Of a stretch of 64,000 bases of DNA, positions 24,065-36,500 are shown one piece after another; positions within the stretch are counted from its first letter, which is position 1; the number at the start of each line of letters is the position of its first letter. The stretch comes from Smittia aterrima (lineage: Eukaryota; Arthropoda; Insecta; Diptera; Chironomidae). The stretch lies in NCBI GenBank assembly GCA_033063855.1, contig CP093831.1, positions 15,252,001 to 15,316,000 of the forward strand. Direction: 5' to 3'. The translations under genes were made by a program, and so were the position numbers. The notes beneath the pieces were generated by a model that saw only the letters and a program-made list of their open reading frames with translations, was not told the origin of the DNA and did no database searches.

Positions 24065-26155
24065 ATGTTTTCTTTTCTCCAAAGAGTAAGTAAGCCAATA
24101 TTTCATTTTAAAATCAATCAAGCTTAAGAAAAAAATGAACTAAAACAGATCATAATCAAATTTAACTTAAACTTTTTGTTTTAGACCGTTTTAAGTCCAG
24201 CTGAAAGAAAGGATGAAAACTTGATGCCGCTTAGTGACCAACACGTCGTAATCAACCCAGATTTCAACAATTCTCCTGTTAGTCGTCCATCAACATCGAT
24301 CGTCACCAAAACAAGAAAAAGCAACACTTTAAACGGAAAGAAAATAAAAGAAAACATGCCCCAACAGATTAAAATAAAAGAAGAGGCAGCTGAGTATCCA
24401 AGGACAAATTCTACATTACCGAAGAAACGAAATTCAATTAAATCTTATTTCGATAAGTCATCGCAGCAAGAAACACTAAACAAAAAGAGTCGATCAGAGA
24501 TTGCAGGATCGAGGAGACGACAAACAATTTGCATTGTTCCTAAAGATAACGATGAATCGGCTCCAATGATATCCATTCCTTATATTGCAGTCGAGTGTGA
24601 AACAATAATAACTACAGAAGTTAAAGAAGAAGTAATAAGCCAAGAATTGGTACAAAAGACGACTGTTGAAGTTGACGAAAGCACTTCATTCCCTAAAGTA
24701 CCCACCGAAGAGCCATTACAAACTTCAACTGAACTGACCAAGCAAACCCAGAAGTCTCGAAGAAAGTCAGAGCCTATGACAGTATCGAATATCAAAAAGC
24801 AAAATGGTATTGTTACAAAACGTAAAATTTCTTTGGATTTATCAACCAAAAGCAAGAAACTTCGAAAAGAGGTTCCTGAAGTTCACGAAGAAAAGGTTGT
24901 TAAAGTTCATAAAGCAACGGAAAAGGTTGTTGAAGAAGTGATTGAAGACATTTGGTACGTGACGGTTTCGAAAGTTCGGTATGAATATGCGATGGTTTTT
25001 CTAGTAAAATGGGATGGATTTCCGCCAACTGAGAACACGTATGAACCGTTTGAGCATGTCTCGCATGCAGAAGTTCTTCAGGAATTTGTGAACAGAAAAT
25101 TTGAGACACATCAAGATCGCATCGATAAGGCAATCAAGGAATTTTTAAAGGACAACGACACATACAATAAGCACTGCACTAAATCGAAGAATTTCATCAT
25201 GAACAAGATTTCGAAGCTTAATATTCTTCGATACAAATGTTCGATACTTGCATACATTTACACGTATAAGAAGATTCCGAACCATTCGGATTTCATGAGA
25301 CTTCTAAAGTATCATAGCGTTTTATACAACTGGTATACGAAAATTGAAGAACAGAACGAGAATAATCGTATAACGGCAAAGAAATTAATGAAAATGGAAA
25401 GAAAATCATTCCACATTCAAATAAAAAATTCAATTGATTTCGACGTTCTCCCAGATTTTGAATATTTGACAACAGTGGAAAATCCTTTCAAGAAAAATTT
25501 GAAGTTCGGATGCCAGTGCACAAATTGCACTAAAGATTCAGGTTGCTGCCCTCAATTCCTAGGATTTGAAAATGTTTACGATGTTGATCATAGAATACTT
25601 GCAACACAACATCAAATGATCGTAGAATGCAACGAATACTGCAGCTGCGAAGATTCGTGTGTAAATCGTCCTAAGAAAACAAATGTTTCACTTGAAATCT
25701 TTAAAACACAAGATCGCGGGTGGTCTGTGAGAACTTTGGACCCAATTCCGGCTGGAACATTTGTAGTCGAGTACACTGGCGAGTTAATTGATCAAGCTGA
25801 AGCTCAAAAGAGATATGTTGCCTACAGCAAGACTAGATCGACTTACTTATTTGATTTAGACTACAACGAACTGAATGAGGCTACTTATAGCATCGATGCG
25901 ACGAATAAAGGAAATCTCTCACGTTTCATCAACCATTCCTGTGAGGCCAATCTCCAAACGTGGCCGGCAACGTCCTGCAATGAAAAGCGTGAAATGCACC
26001 GTTTATATTACTTCTCGTTGCGAAAGATTCAAGCTGGAGAAGAGCTTTCGGTTGATTACTTTGGGGGAGTCCATCACGGATCACCCATCATTCGTCCCAC
26101 AGACTCAGTTACCTGCAAATGCGGAGCTGCAACATGCAGAGGGTTCACATTCTAA
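24065..26155 (+). CDS. Su(var)3-9: Su(var)3-9 histone H3K9 methyltransferase
   Basis: Heterochromatin enzyme that methylates histone H3 lysine 9. Two coding exons: a 7-codon exon at 24065-24085 with donor GTAAGT, and 24185-26155, in frame, giving 663 aa. Order: a basic, Ser/Lys-rich N-terminal half; a chromodomain at about 261-313 (FLVKWDGFPPTENTYEPF); a pre-SET cysteine cluster at about 450-500 (CQCTNC, CCPQF, CSCEDSC); a SET domain at about 503-633 with the NHSC catalytic motif (580-583) and VDYF; and a post-SET C-x-C-x4-C motif (CKCGAATCRG) near the C-terminus. All signature residues are present, so the enzyme should be active. The N-terminus does not resemble the eIF2-gamma-derived N-terminus of the Drosophila protein. 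A single-base change in exon 1 choice would alter only the first seven residues. Confidence 0.93.
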
Positions 26156-27785
26156 AACGCCAAAACTTCTGCTTAAATTTTTATTTTAATGTTTTACTTT
26201 TAATTCTCACAATAAATTTTTTCTGCTTCGGGACTAACCCATAGTAATTTTCATTTAATCATTATCATCTTTCTCTTCAAATGTCCAAAATATTGTTTGT
26301 TTTTTCTTCACTGTAATTTGTAGTAGCAGCTTTACACTCATCATTGTAAAAATATAATAATTTTCCTCTCATAGATTTACGCGTTCTTTACTTTGTCCTG
26401 TCCTTAAATCTCATTTGACAATTTGTTTCGAGAGAATATATTTTCTTTCGGTGAACTATGTTTTCTAAAAGTGACTTATTTCCTTTTTTCTGAAGAATTC
26501 TTGTTTAGGTGAAGACGAATGAAAAGAGAATAAATAATTGATTGGGAAGAAAGTTGGTTTTGTTTTTGTAAAAGAACAGTGTTTGAAAAATTCTATCTTT
26601 TCCCTATCTTCATCTTTTGAAGTCAATCTCTCTCTTTGCTACGATTCTATCGATATTTGTCGTTAATTTTCTAAGCAGCTCGTCGTACAAAATATTTCCT
26701 CGGAAAAAATTCTCGCGCATCATTGATAATCATTTAAATGTCCAAAAAGTTAGTAAAAAAGTTGATTTCGATTCTTTATGGCCAAATCCCTTCACAATCC
26801 TTTGTTAGTTTTTTTTATCTTAAATCACAATTTTGTTTCATTTGCTTGAATAAATTTTGAAAAAATAACGAAATTTTCTTTGATTATGTTTTGTAAGAAA
26901 AGCGAACCAAAGTGACACAGATCTTCAGCGTTTGAGGATTCAACTTGCAAACAACAACTTCGCGTAACTTGTGATCGCTTCTCACCATCATCTCTTTCTA
27001 ACAAGAAATTTATTTGTCTCTGACTGGGTCTGACTGCAATTTTAAATTGCTTTCCTCGTTCTCTCTTCAGCAAACTTTTGTCAAAACTAAATGTATATCG
27101 CAATATGAATGACAAAAGAAAACTTTTCCTAACTTATTATTGATTTGAAATAAAATTTAAACTCAAAGACAAAACTTTTTATATCATTTCACGATCCTGT
27201 CTCTTGATAAAAGATTTGATTTCTGACAATTTTTAGAAAATTGTTTGATTGCTTCGTTCAGCTCATGTCCATGCGAAACATTTTTCATCTCTCTCTCCTT
27301 AACATCACTAAAGATTTCTAAAGTTTTTTTTTTATTATTTTTCTCATCAATTTTAACTTGTTTTTCAATCAGCTCTGTCGATTTGTCAAACAAACGAATA
27401 GAATTGCGCAACACTGATGGCTTTAACGTAGAAAAAGAAAAACATTTCTTCAAAGAAAAGTCTTGGAAAATCTTCCAAAGATCAAAAGATACAACTTAGA
27501 ATCGATAAAACATGGCAAAGTTTCAAAGAGAAGAAAAATTCTTTATCGTAAGGAGCTCTTAAAAACATCCAGTTTACTTAAAAAAGAAAGTCAAGCAATT
27601 AAAAAAGCGATCAACTAAAACTATTTTGTAGAATTAAAAAATGTCCGTCGAGCGTTTGAAAAGTCATTAAAACTTACTGAGGGAGTAGCGAGGGGGAGGT
27701 TTTGGTTGGTTTGTTGATTCATCATTTTCATTTTTTTGTATAAAAATGTATAGTTGCGGTATCGCATTTCACCGTCATGTCGTAT
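26156..27785. other. Convergent 3' interval between Su(var)3-9 and Smox
   Basis: About 1.6 kb where two genes converge. It holds the Su(var)3-9 3' untranslated region and the Smox 3' end. Two minus-strand open frames (26825-27115 and 27184-27453) were examined; they lack ATG-led context, recognisable domains and supporting splice sites, and I do not call them genes. Confidence 0.45.
26211..26216 (+). terminator. Polyadenylation signal of Su(var)3-9
   Basis: AATAAA lies 56 bases past the Su(var)3-9 stop and is followed by a T-rich stretch, the usual arrangement for 3' end formation. Confidence 0.6.
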
Positions 27786-30700
27786 TTACGACACAGAACT
27801 GCATTGCAATGGCATCTGCATTTGAAGTAGAACTCTGTCCAGCCACTGCAATGGTCCGTTCAAGTGCAGCTCAATCCAACAAGGTGTCGATGTCACTGTT
27901 TGACGTCTACAAGAATATCACAATTAAATTTTCTTTCATTAAAAAATAATTATTTGTTAACTCACCTATACTCAGCACCCCATCCTTTCACAAATGACAT
28001 CCTGATCGTGCACATTCTGGTCAACTGGTAAACGGCTTCAAAGCCTTGAGACACTGACTGCGAGAGCAGTGCAGCAAATTCTGAATTGTTGAAAATCTTC
28101 AAGTTGCAACCCGGTGGAATTTTACAAACTGTCGCCGGATGCCATCCATAGCGTGAATTACAGTTCGGACTCTGCACAAAGATACTTGAATCACTAAGAC
28201 ATTCGGCAAACACTTCTCCGCCGATATAATATAGCCGAACGCCTTTTCCAATATGTCGTCTCGTTTGTTCGACGACTTCATTTCGATTCACGTTTGACAA
28301 CAACCCGAGGCAAAAACGCTCCGAGTTTGAGGGATCTGTGAAGCCATCAACGGTAATGGATGGCTGAGAAGCATGGAAAGTCTCGCCGACGCGAAAATTC
28401 AGCTCATAGTAACTGATTGAACACCAGAATGTTGGATCCTGATACATTACTGGTGCTGCCTCGAGTGATTGTGATGCCGACAAGTGAGAGAAACCTGAAA
28501 GAAATAAATTTGAGTAAGAGTTCTTTGCAATGCTACGAGACAGTCGAGAAAATCGTTTGATCACCAACAATAAACTCACTCAAGTTATCGTTTTGATCCA
28601 TTGGATCGCCATCTTCTGACATGTAACCAGGCGGCGGCGTTTCTGTTGCTGATATCCCAACGCTACTCATGCTGCCGGAGTCCATGACGTTGACGCTCGT
28701 ATTATTTGGTATTTGTGTCATTGTTGTATCCATTGTTGCGTAGCCAGCTAGAGCTGAGTTCTGAGGGCTGAAATATTTTTAAATTAAAAAAATCATTTCT
28801 TGAACATCTATCTTATCGGGAACTCACTTTAATCCATGGTATTGAATATTCGAAGGAACTGTATTGCTTAAATCATCTAAATACGATGAGACCGTTGACG
28901 ATTCAGGTGAGGAAGTTGGGAATTTTGGTACAAGAATCGACAGTTGTTGTTGTTGGTGTGGCGATTGTGGCTTAATAAACTCCGGCTCAGCTTTGATGTA
29001 ATGATACGGGTTGATACAAATCTCGTCCTTCTTCAAGTGATACGCAAATTCACAGTGACTCAGGTAGTTTAGATCATTATGTGACTGCGAAGCACAAAGG
29101 TGAGAGTATTTAATCCGATGAGCTTAGAATTATGTTTCAATCATTAAAGCTTACCGACAAATCAGGCCAGCGCCACAAACGACAATAAATAACGTGCGGC
29201 AAGCCTTGTGGATTTTTCTTTGCGTCGTTGGGACGAGCTCTGCGATAAGACAGAAAATCGAATTATTTAAATTATAGACGAAAATGTTTTCCATTTTCCA
29301 CGAAGTACCGGGTCGATCATTTTCGCTCACACACGCACACACACAATTGGAAGAAGAAGGAAGCTTTTCCACCATCATGAAAATGATTTCTCTTTTCCTC
29401 ATTCAGCACATCTCACTTCGCAATACGCCTCTCTTAAATCTCCCAACAGACATGAAGAAAAATTCAAAATGCAAAAATTCTTAATTGAAACATTTTCACT
29501 ACTCGCAAACCTCCAGACGAGTAGCTTTGAAATGCAGCTTACTGCTGATGAATCTTGTTATAGATTGAAGGTCACGCAACTGAACTCTTTAATTTTTCAT
29601 TCACCCATAAAACTTTTTTCCTTTGCACACAGGAAGAGAATTTTTGTTTAAGTGCGAGGAACACCAAAAAATATTTTTCTACCTGCTCTAACTGACCGCT
29701 TTTGCAATCGCTTTGACTTTGAACGTCTCGTATCAACACTCAGGAGTGCAATGACTATTTGTAAACAATTTTCTCGATGTAAATTTATTATTAAACAATA
29801 ATTCGTTTAAAATCTTTTTTTGCGAATGGCCAAAAATATTTTTTTCCGATGCGCAACTTGACTTGAAAATTTGGCGAACTTGACTTGGGATATTCCAAGT
29901 TGACCGATGTTTACTTTTGACACTTATCTTGAAGTATTAAGTGACTCTATTTTTTTTATTAATTTATAGATTCGAGTGTTGTGATGACTTGCAAATCGAA
30001 GTGAGAAGTCTAGCAACAAAGTAACAGGAAAGCGATAAGAACGTTCATCTATTAAACTCAAAAATCAAACGCAGACATTCGACGATATGCGCTCGACTCG
30101 TCCGCTTCATGGAAATCTTATGTTCAAAGCCCCCATAAATTTACAACACATTCAATCATCCGAACGAGAACGAAAGAGAGAGACGAGGAAAGACAGAGCC
30201 TGCACAACAACAAATTCGTGTAGGCATACACGCGAAGGAAAAGGAAGAAAGAATTTGAATTATGATTGCGCAAAAGGCGCTGGAGCTTGAGTTCACACTA
30301 CTAATCTAATTGATTTCTTATCTTATTCCATTCTTCAACAACCGGCTTTTCTATTCAAAGACAAAACTTCAAAGGAGATGTCTTGCACATTTTCATGAAA
30401 CTCCATCTTCTTCGAGATACTTCAAGAGACCTCTTTTCCTATTTTGTTTATAACTACCCAAATCTTATCAGTTTGATATTTTTGACCTAAAGTGACGATA
30501 GATTAACGGAACAAACCAAATAGGTTGAATGCAGCAGCGGGACAATCGAAGCGGGCTCTCGAAAATGATCTCACGAAAAGCGAATAAGCAAAAGAAAGAA
30601 CTATTCAATTTATTTCCGTAAATCATTTCGCAACCTTGGAACCACGAAAACGAGAAGAATATGAAGAAATAAAAAGAGAAAACTTCCCGAAGGCAGCAGG

Positions 30701-31109
30701 AAAATGCAAATTTGATTGGGAAATCGTTGCTTATCATTGTAAATCAGTATTCGGAGAGACGAAAGGTTTTTGGCCATTGAATGATTCAATGGTTTAAAAA
30801 TAAAAAAATTTCTTTGTCTTCCGGCTGATTCCATATGCAATGCGAAATCTGAGATCGAGGTTGGGGATCAGCTTACGAAATAAATTCAAAATGCATATAT
30901 TGAGATGACACTCACCGCGGCACGCAGATACATTTGGTACCAGGATTTTGAGTACTTAATGCAATTTCTAGTTGGTTCAAATGTTGATTCTTCAACTTTT
31001 TCACTAAGCTCCGAACCGCTTTCTCACTCCATGCTGCCTCCGCCAATTCGATTGAGCCATTGCTTTTGCGGTACTGTAAAAGCCTTTTAACACTCGCGTT
31101 TGAAAACAT
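27786..31109 (-). CDS. Smox: Smox, receptor-regulated Smad2/3
   Basis: Transcription factor of the activin/TGF-beta branch. Six coding exons join in frame: 30916-31109, 29155-29239, 28828-29084, 28580-28767, 27966-28494 and 27786-27906, giving 457 aa from the ATG at 31109. The MH1 domain spans exons 1-3; KKDEICINPYHY and the C/C/C/H zinc ligands identify the Smad2/3 type. The linker has TPPPGYMSEDGD, a PPxY site for WW-domain partners. The MH2 domain begins at FWCSISYYELNFRVGETFH and continues to KGWGAEYRRQTVTSTPCW; the RRQTV reading separates Smad2/3 from Mad. The protein ends in CSSVS, the SSxS site phosphorylated by type I receptors. The first intron is about 1.7 kb. The MH1 DNA-contact hairpin is divergent, as noted under findings. 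Confidence 0.93.
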
Positions 31110-31759
31110 ATATATTAAAATTAACTTTTTTTGAGAGCCGAAGATGATTTGAGAGCCGCGTAGTTTAGTATCCTTTGACTAAAAACAGCGTAGCTTCTCG
31201 CCGCTCGAAATCAAAGCGCTTTTTGGATTTTTACCAACTTAGAAAAACTAAAACTAAAAAAATTCTTCTTCGCTCTTATTCTTAATCCAGACGCAGAAAG
31301 GTGAGTTTGTCTCTACATTTTAAAGCTTTAAGATCAATATTTTTTCCGAGTTTCAATGGAGATTAGTGGAGAAGACGCTTAAATCTGTAAAATAATTTTT
31401 TCAGTCACTCACACTACTTCGTGAAACTTTTTATTTTAATTTCGACATAATTCAAGTCTTCATTAACTCTTACGGCTGTACGAAACTTGAATTACGTCAC
31501 AAATCTATGTAACAAAGCCAACTAAACATTCTCATAACTTTATTATTTTATTTAGAAAGATTTAGCAAAGTTCAATCATCGAAGAAGGAAAAGAAAAAAT
31601 ATTTGTCACCTCATTTCGACGTTTGTGGATTCGAAACGCAAAAAATTAAAATAACAAAACAAAAAGAGTGAAAGTGCAGATTCGTTATCAGTCGTTCTGA
31701 ATTCGAGAAATTAACAACAGGAAAAGTTCTAACGAGTACATCAAGGCAAGGTCATCGTC
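31110..31759. promoter_or_regulatory. Divergent promoter region, Smox and Cul1
   Basis: The 650 bases between the two start codons must hold both promoters and 5' leaders. A leader intron for Cul1 cannot be excluded. No specific motif is claimed. Confidence 0.5.
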
Positions 31760-34492
31760 ATGGCAGCTCGACCAAATTTCAGTAGCAACTCGGGCCTCAA
31801 GAACATTAATCTCGAGGAAATATGGGCCGATCTCGAAGAAGGAATCAAACAAATCTATAAGCGTGAACAGAAGATGGCAGTTCCCCGTTACATGCAGCTT
31901 TACACGTGAGTTTACTCTTTCAATTTCATAACAGATGAAAATCGTTACGACCTCAATATTCCATTTTTTCTATCAGACACGTTTACAACTACTGCACCAG
32001 CGTTCATCAACAGCCGCTTTTAAGAAACCCTAGCAACAGTAAGACTGTTCGCCGTGGCGGACAAGGAGTTCAACAACAAGCTGCCACGGGTGGAGCTCAG
32101 TTGGTCGGACTTGAACTGTATAAGCGTTTGAAAGACTTCCTCCAGAAGTATCTTGAGCAGTTGGAGGGCAAAGGCGTTGACTTAATGGGAGAAGATGTTC
32201 TCACGTTCTATACAAAGGAATGGGAGGAATATCAGTTCTCAAGCAAAGTCCTTAATGGAGTTTGTGCTTATCTTAATCGCCACTGGGTTCGTAGAGAATG
32301 CGAAGAAGGCCGAAAGGATGTCTATGAGATTTATCAGCTTGCTCTCGTCACATGGCGTGACAACTTGTTTAAGAAGCTCAACAAGCAGGTAAATTTTGCG
32401 ATAGTGCCAAGAAAGCTCTATCCGTTACATCACAACAACTGTGACACTGACGATCTTCTTATTTCAAAATCAAGGTGACGAATGCAGTATTGCGACTAAT
32501 TGAAAGCGAACGTAACGGCGACACCATCAACTCCAGCTTAGTTTCGGGCGTAAGTTTATTTTTCACTTTAATTTGAGGTCAATTTTTAATTTAAATGTTT
32601 GGTGTTTCAGGTCATCAATTGCTATGTCGAGTTGGGTCTGAACGAGGATGATCCTCAAGCCAAGGGTCAAAATCTGAAAGTCTATAAGGACAGCTTTGAA
32701 AATCAATTCCTCCAGGACACTGAACAGTACTACACCCGCGAGTCTGACTATTTCTTAGCGAACAATCCCGTCACCGAGTACATGAAGCGCGTGGAGCAGC
32801 GCTTGAACGAAGAAAAGAAACGAGTGCAGGTTTATCTTCACGAATCTACGCAAATTCCGCTTGCTTCAAAATGCGAGTCGGTTTTGATTCACAAGCATTT
32901 GGATGCTTTCCGTGTTGAGTTCCAGAATCTCTTGAACTCAGATAAGAATGACGACTTGGCTCGTATGTACATGTTAGTGTCGCGAACCACCGATGGACTC
33001 ACCGATCTGAAACAAGCTTTGGAGCAGCACATTAACAACCAGGGTCAGCAAGCTATTGACAAATGTGGTGAAACAGCAGCCAACGATCCAAAGATCTACG
33101 TTCAAACGATTCTCGAGGTTCACATGAAGTTCAACAGCTTAGTAATGACAGCTTTCAGCAACGACAGTGGATTCGTTGCTGCTTTGGATAAGGCTTGCAA
33201 CAAGTTTATTAACTCGAACTGCGTTACTCAAGCTAGCAAGAATGAAAGCCGATCGCCAGAATTGCTAGCGAAATATTGTGATATCTTGCTGAAGAAGAGC
33301 AGCAAGAACCCAGAGGAAGCTGAGCTTGAGGACACACTCAATCATGTCATGATTGTATTCAAGTACATCACCGACAAAGACGTTTTCCAGAAGTTCTACA
33401 GTAAAATGCTTGCCAAGCGTCTCGTGTTTCACATGTCGGCCAGTGATGATGCCGAAGCTAGTATGATCTCAAAGCTCAAGCAAGCTTGTGGTTTCGAGTA
33501 CACGAGCAAGTTGCAAAGAATGTTCCAAGATATTGGACTCAGCAAAGATTTGAATGAGAAGTACAAGGAATTCTTGACAACAAATTCTCAGCTCACAAGC
33601 AAAATCGACTTCAGCATTCAGGTGCTTTCATCCGGATCATGGCCATTTGTTCAAAGCTCTCAGTTCCGTCTGCCCAGCGAGCTCGAACAGTCAGTTCAAC
33701 GTTTCAACAGTTTCTACGCCAAGCTACATTCCGGACGTAAACTCAACTGGCTTTACAACATGTGCAAAGGAGAGATGAAGACAAATTGTTTCAGAAACGC
33801 TTACATCTTACAGGTAAATTCAAATGCATAAGACTTGAACTATTTTAACATATGAATCTTCCACAGACAAACACTTTCCAGATGGCTGTGCTTCTTCAGT
33901 ACAACGAGCAAACGAAGTGGAATTTCCAACAACTTCTTGACAACACAGGTTCGTTGAAAATAATGAAATTTTAGAAAATCACTAACAGATTTTATTTATA
34001 GGAATCAGTCAAGAAAACCTGCAACAAATCCTGGGCATATTGTTCAAAGTCAAATTGCTTGTATGCGATGTTGATGAAAATCAATTGTTGCCTGACACGG
34101 ACATCTCACTCTATACTCTATTCAAGAAGTAAGTTATACAATTTCAAATGAAATGAATCATTTCTCTAACTCTGAATTTAAATCATTGCAGCAAGAAACT
34201 TCGAATCAACATAAACTTCCCATTGAAGTCGGAACAAAAGGCCGAACAAGAAGTTACTCATAAGCACATCGAGGAAGATCGTAAAATGCTGATTCAAGCT
34301 GCCATCGTTCGCATCATGAAAATGCGTAAAGCACTGAACCACACGCAGCTTGTGACAGAAGTTCTGAACCAGCTCTCAACTCGATTCAAGCCTAAAGTTC
34401 AAATCATCAAGAAGTGCATCGATATTCTCATCGAAAAGGAGTATTTAGAAAGAATGGAGGGACAAAAGGACACTTACAGCTACGTCGCATAA
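31760..34492 (+). CDS. Cul1: Cullin-1, SCF ubiquitin ligase scaffold
   Basis: Scaffold of SCF ubiquitin ligases, holding Skp1/F-box adaptors at its N-terminal cullin repeats and the RING protein Roc1 at its C-terminus. Seven coding exons join in frame: 31760-31905, 31977-32388, 32475-32549, 32611-33813, 33867-33948, 34002-34128 and 34192-34492, giving 781 aa (human CUL1 is 776). The N-terminal helix has NLEEIWADLEEGI, a Skp1-binding surface. The cullin homology domain includes FYSKMLAKRL and VLSSGSWP. The winged-helix end carries AAIVRIMKMRK, so the neddylation lysine is about Lys725 (Lys720 in human). The C-terminus DTYSYVA is typical. The introns are 53-86 bases. No anomaly was seen. Confidence 0.96.
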
Positions 34493-35112
34493 TCGTTTTA
34501 TCGTCGTTCGAAGATCAATCAAATCTTGTTTAATCGTTCCAATGTCCATCTTACTTCTCACGGTTTAGCAAAAAATCACGGGGCGTTCCTTCGTTTCCCT
34601 AAAATATTCTCTACAAAAAAAAACCAATTCTTTATCCTATTTTCTAAAGCAAATTAAAGCGATCCCACTGATTGGACGCAATAAATAAACTTCAAATCTG
34701 TAATTCACTGAAACTTAAAGATTGGCAATTACTGACCAGCTTAAAGCAGTTTAACAGTTATGTGTAAACATTTGAAAATAAAAATCGAAATGAACTTTGA
34801 GTTTTTTAATTGAAGGCTGAGTCATTGAGGATAATGAACTTTGATTGCTTTTCTAACATGGAAATGATTTCAATTTTTTTCTAAGAGCTTCAAGGTGAAG
34901 TTCAACTGATGAACCAATATCAGCTGGATCAATCCTGTGGCGTTCACTTTGGAATCGAATGTAAAAACACAAATTAGTTTCACTTAAAAACAATCGTTTT
35001 TATTGGTTTAACATTTAATTTATTAGAAAAGAGCGTGTTTGAGAAGCGAAACCATGATTGTTGATGGGGTTCCTGAAGTTGAATGAATGAGATCCAGAAA
35101 CGAGATAAATGT
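34493..35112. other. Convergent 3' interval between Cul1 and Tma7
   Basis: About 0.6 kb made of the two facing 3' untranslated regions. Cul1 has tandem AATAAA at 34680-34689 on the plus strand. On the minus strand Tma7 has AATAAA at 35019-35024. Nothing else was recognised. Confidence 0.5.
34680..34689 (+). terminator. Polyadenylation signals of Cul1
   Basis: Two overlapping AATAAA hexamers (AATAAATAAA) lie about 190 bases past the Cul1 stop. Confidence 0.6.
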
Positions 35113-35377
35113 TTATTTCTTCCCGGATTTCTTGATTCCACCGCTGACCAATGGTCCTTTGCCAGCTGCCTTAGCTTTCATCTCATCAAGTTTCTTCTGT
35201 GCTTCTTTCTGTTGTTGCTTGAACTTTACATCGTCTTCATCCATGTCCTAAAATTTGTCATTTCGAAAATCACGCGATAAGAAACAATAGAAAAGCAAAT
35301 AAAGCTAAATTTAGTACCTTGTCTTCCTTCTTTGCTGCCTTCAACGGCTTCTTTTTACCACCTTCACGTCCAGACAT
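35113..35377 (-). CDS. Tma7: Translation machinery-associated protein 7
   Basis: A 64-aa, highly charged protein in two exons, 35318-35377 and 35113-35247, joined in frame by a 70-base intron. It begins MSGREGGKKKPLKAAKKE and ends with the family signature GPLVSGGIKKSGKK. TMA7 (formerly CCDC72) is a small conserved factor found with ribosomes in yeast; its exact function is not settled. The middle is a short lysine/glutamine-rich predicted coiled coil. It sits just downstream of RpL23 on the same strand but with its own leader. The short size and split exons hide it from simple gene finders. Confidence 0.93.
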
Positions 35378-35625
35378 TTTTGGAAATACTTTGATTGAGT
35401 TTACGTCGAAGAGAAATAAAAAAGCAAAGCGAGTGAATTTAGCCCTGAGTGAAACTACGTGAATTTGAAAGAAAAATGGGCTTGTAGGTTAGTTTATAAT
35501 CCGAAATCAATCTTAACAGGTGATTGAGATGTCCCAGAGCTGTAATTAAGGAACCTTCAATTCACTGAAATCATTACCAATCAAAAAATAAAAAGACGCA
35601 AGAATCCATTTGTTCTGGAAAATAT

Positions 35626-35631
35626 TTTATT
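35626..35631 (-). terminator. Polyadenylation signal of RpL23
   Basis: TTTATT on the plus strand reads AATAAA on the minus strand, 70-75 bases past the RpL23 stop. Confidence 0.5.
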
Positions 35632-35700
35632 TTGTTTCATATTTGATGTTTTATGAAATTTCATTCTTGATGATGGACAATCTTGGAGACGTGAGGCTGT

Positions 35701-36500
35701 TTAAGCTATCGAGCCAGCGTTGGAAGCAATACGTGGCCACAAATCTGCGCATTCCTTGGCAACGGGTCCAGTGATGGCTGATCCTTTCATTTCTCCTTTG
35801 TTGTTAACGATAACTGCTGCGTTGTCCTCAAAGTAGATAAATATTCCATCTCGCCTGCGGAAAGGTTTACGCTGTCTAATGACAACGGCGGGCATGACCT
35901 GAAGAACACGAAGAATTTGATTAGATTCAAAAATTCATCTCAGTTGTCTTGAATCAGCCGCCTTTGATCAATTGTAACTCACCTTCTTTCTCAATTCTGG
36001 TTTACCCTTCTTGACGGTAGCGACGAACATGTCACCGACTCCAGCAGCTGGCAGACGATTCAAACGACCGCGAATACCCATAACGGCGATGACATACAAG
36101 TTCTTACCACCTAAAGAGCGAAAGAAGATTTAAAGATGATCCAGAAACAAAGTTCTTTTAAATATTTACCTGTGTTGTCAGCGCAATTGAGCACAGCACC
36201 GACTGGGCAAGCAAGGGAGATGCGGAATTTACCTCCGGCTGATCCACCACGACCTATAATCACATGAAGTTCAATTAGTTTTGACTCACAACAAATGCTT
36301 TTTGTTTTCTTCTTGTTCGAGACAAATTTTTGCTACGAAAATTCATTTTCAATTTATTTTCTCGAATAATTCGGGAATCACGGGAAATTTTATGGAAACT
36401 CGATGCGCCACTGATAGATCATCGCGGATGTTACACTTTCACGCAAGATTGACTGCGGATGGATGAGATTAAAGCGGATTTTTACCTCTTTTAGACATTT
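35701..36500 (-). CDS. RpL23: 60S ribosomal protein L23 (uL14)
   Basis: Large-subunit ribosomal protein uL14, located near the subunit interface. Four coding exons with the proximal start: 36488-36500 (13 bases), 36170-36253, 35983-36110 and 35701-35898, giving 140 aa, the usual length. The protein begins MSKRGRGGSAGGKFRISLAC and ends PRIASNAGSIA; the NTGGKNLYVIAV and RQRKPFRRRDG segments are diagnostic. The first exon encodes only MSKR plus one base, so the rest depends on splicing to 36253. A second exon with the same 13 bases lies 409 bases upstream (36897-36909) and could serve equally as the start. RpIII128 lies head-to-head. Confidence 0.96.

Noticed and set aside
26825..27453. Two minus-strand open frames (26825-27115 and 27184-27453) between Su(var)3-9 and Smox
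   Set aside because: They are Lys/Glu-rich, the second begins with TTG, and there is no domain or convincing splice link. AT-rich 3' flanks often give such frames by chance.
35899..35982. Possible C/D snoRNA in an RpL23 intron
   Set aside because: CTGA-like and GATGA-like stretches occur, but there is no correctly placed C box, D box and terminal stem.
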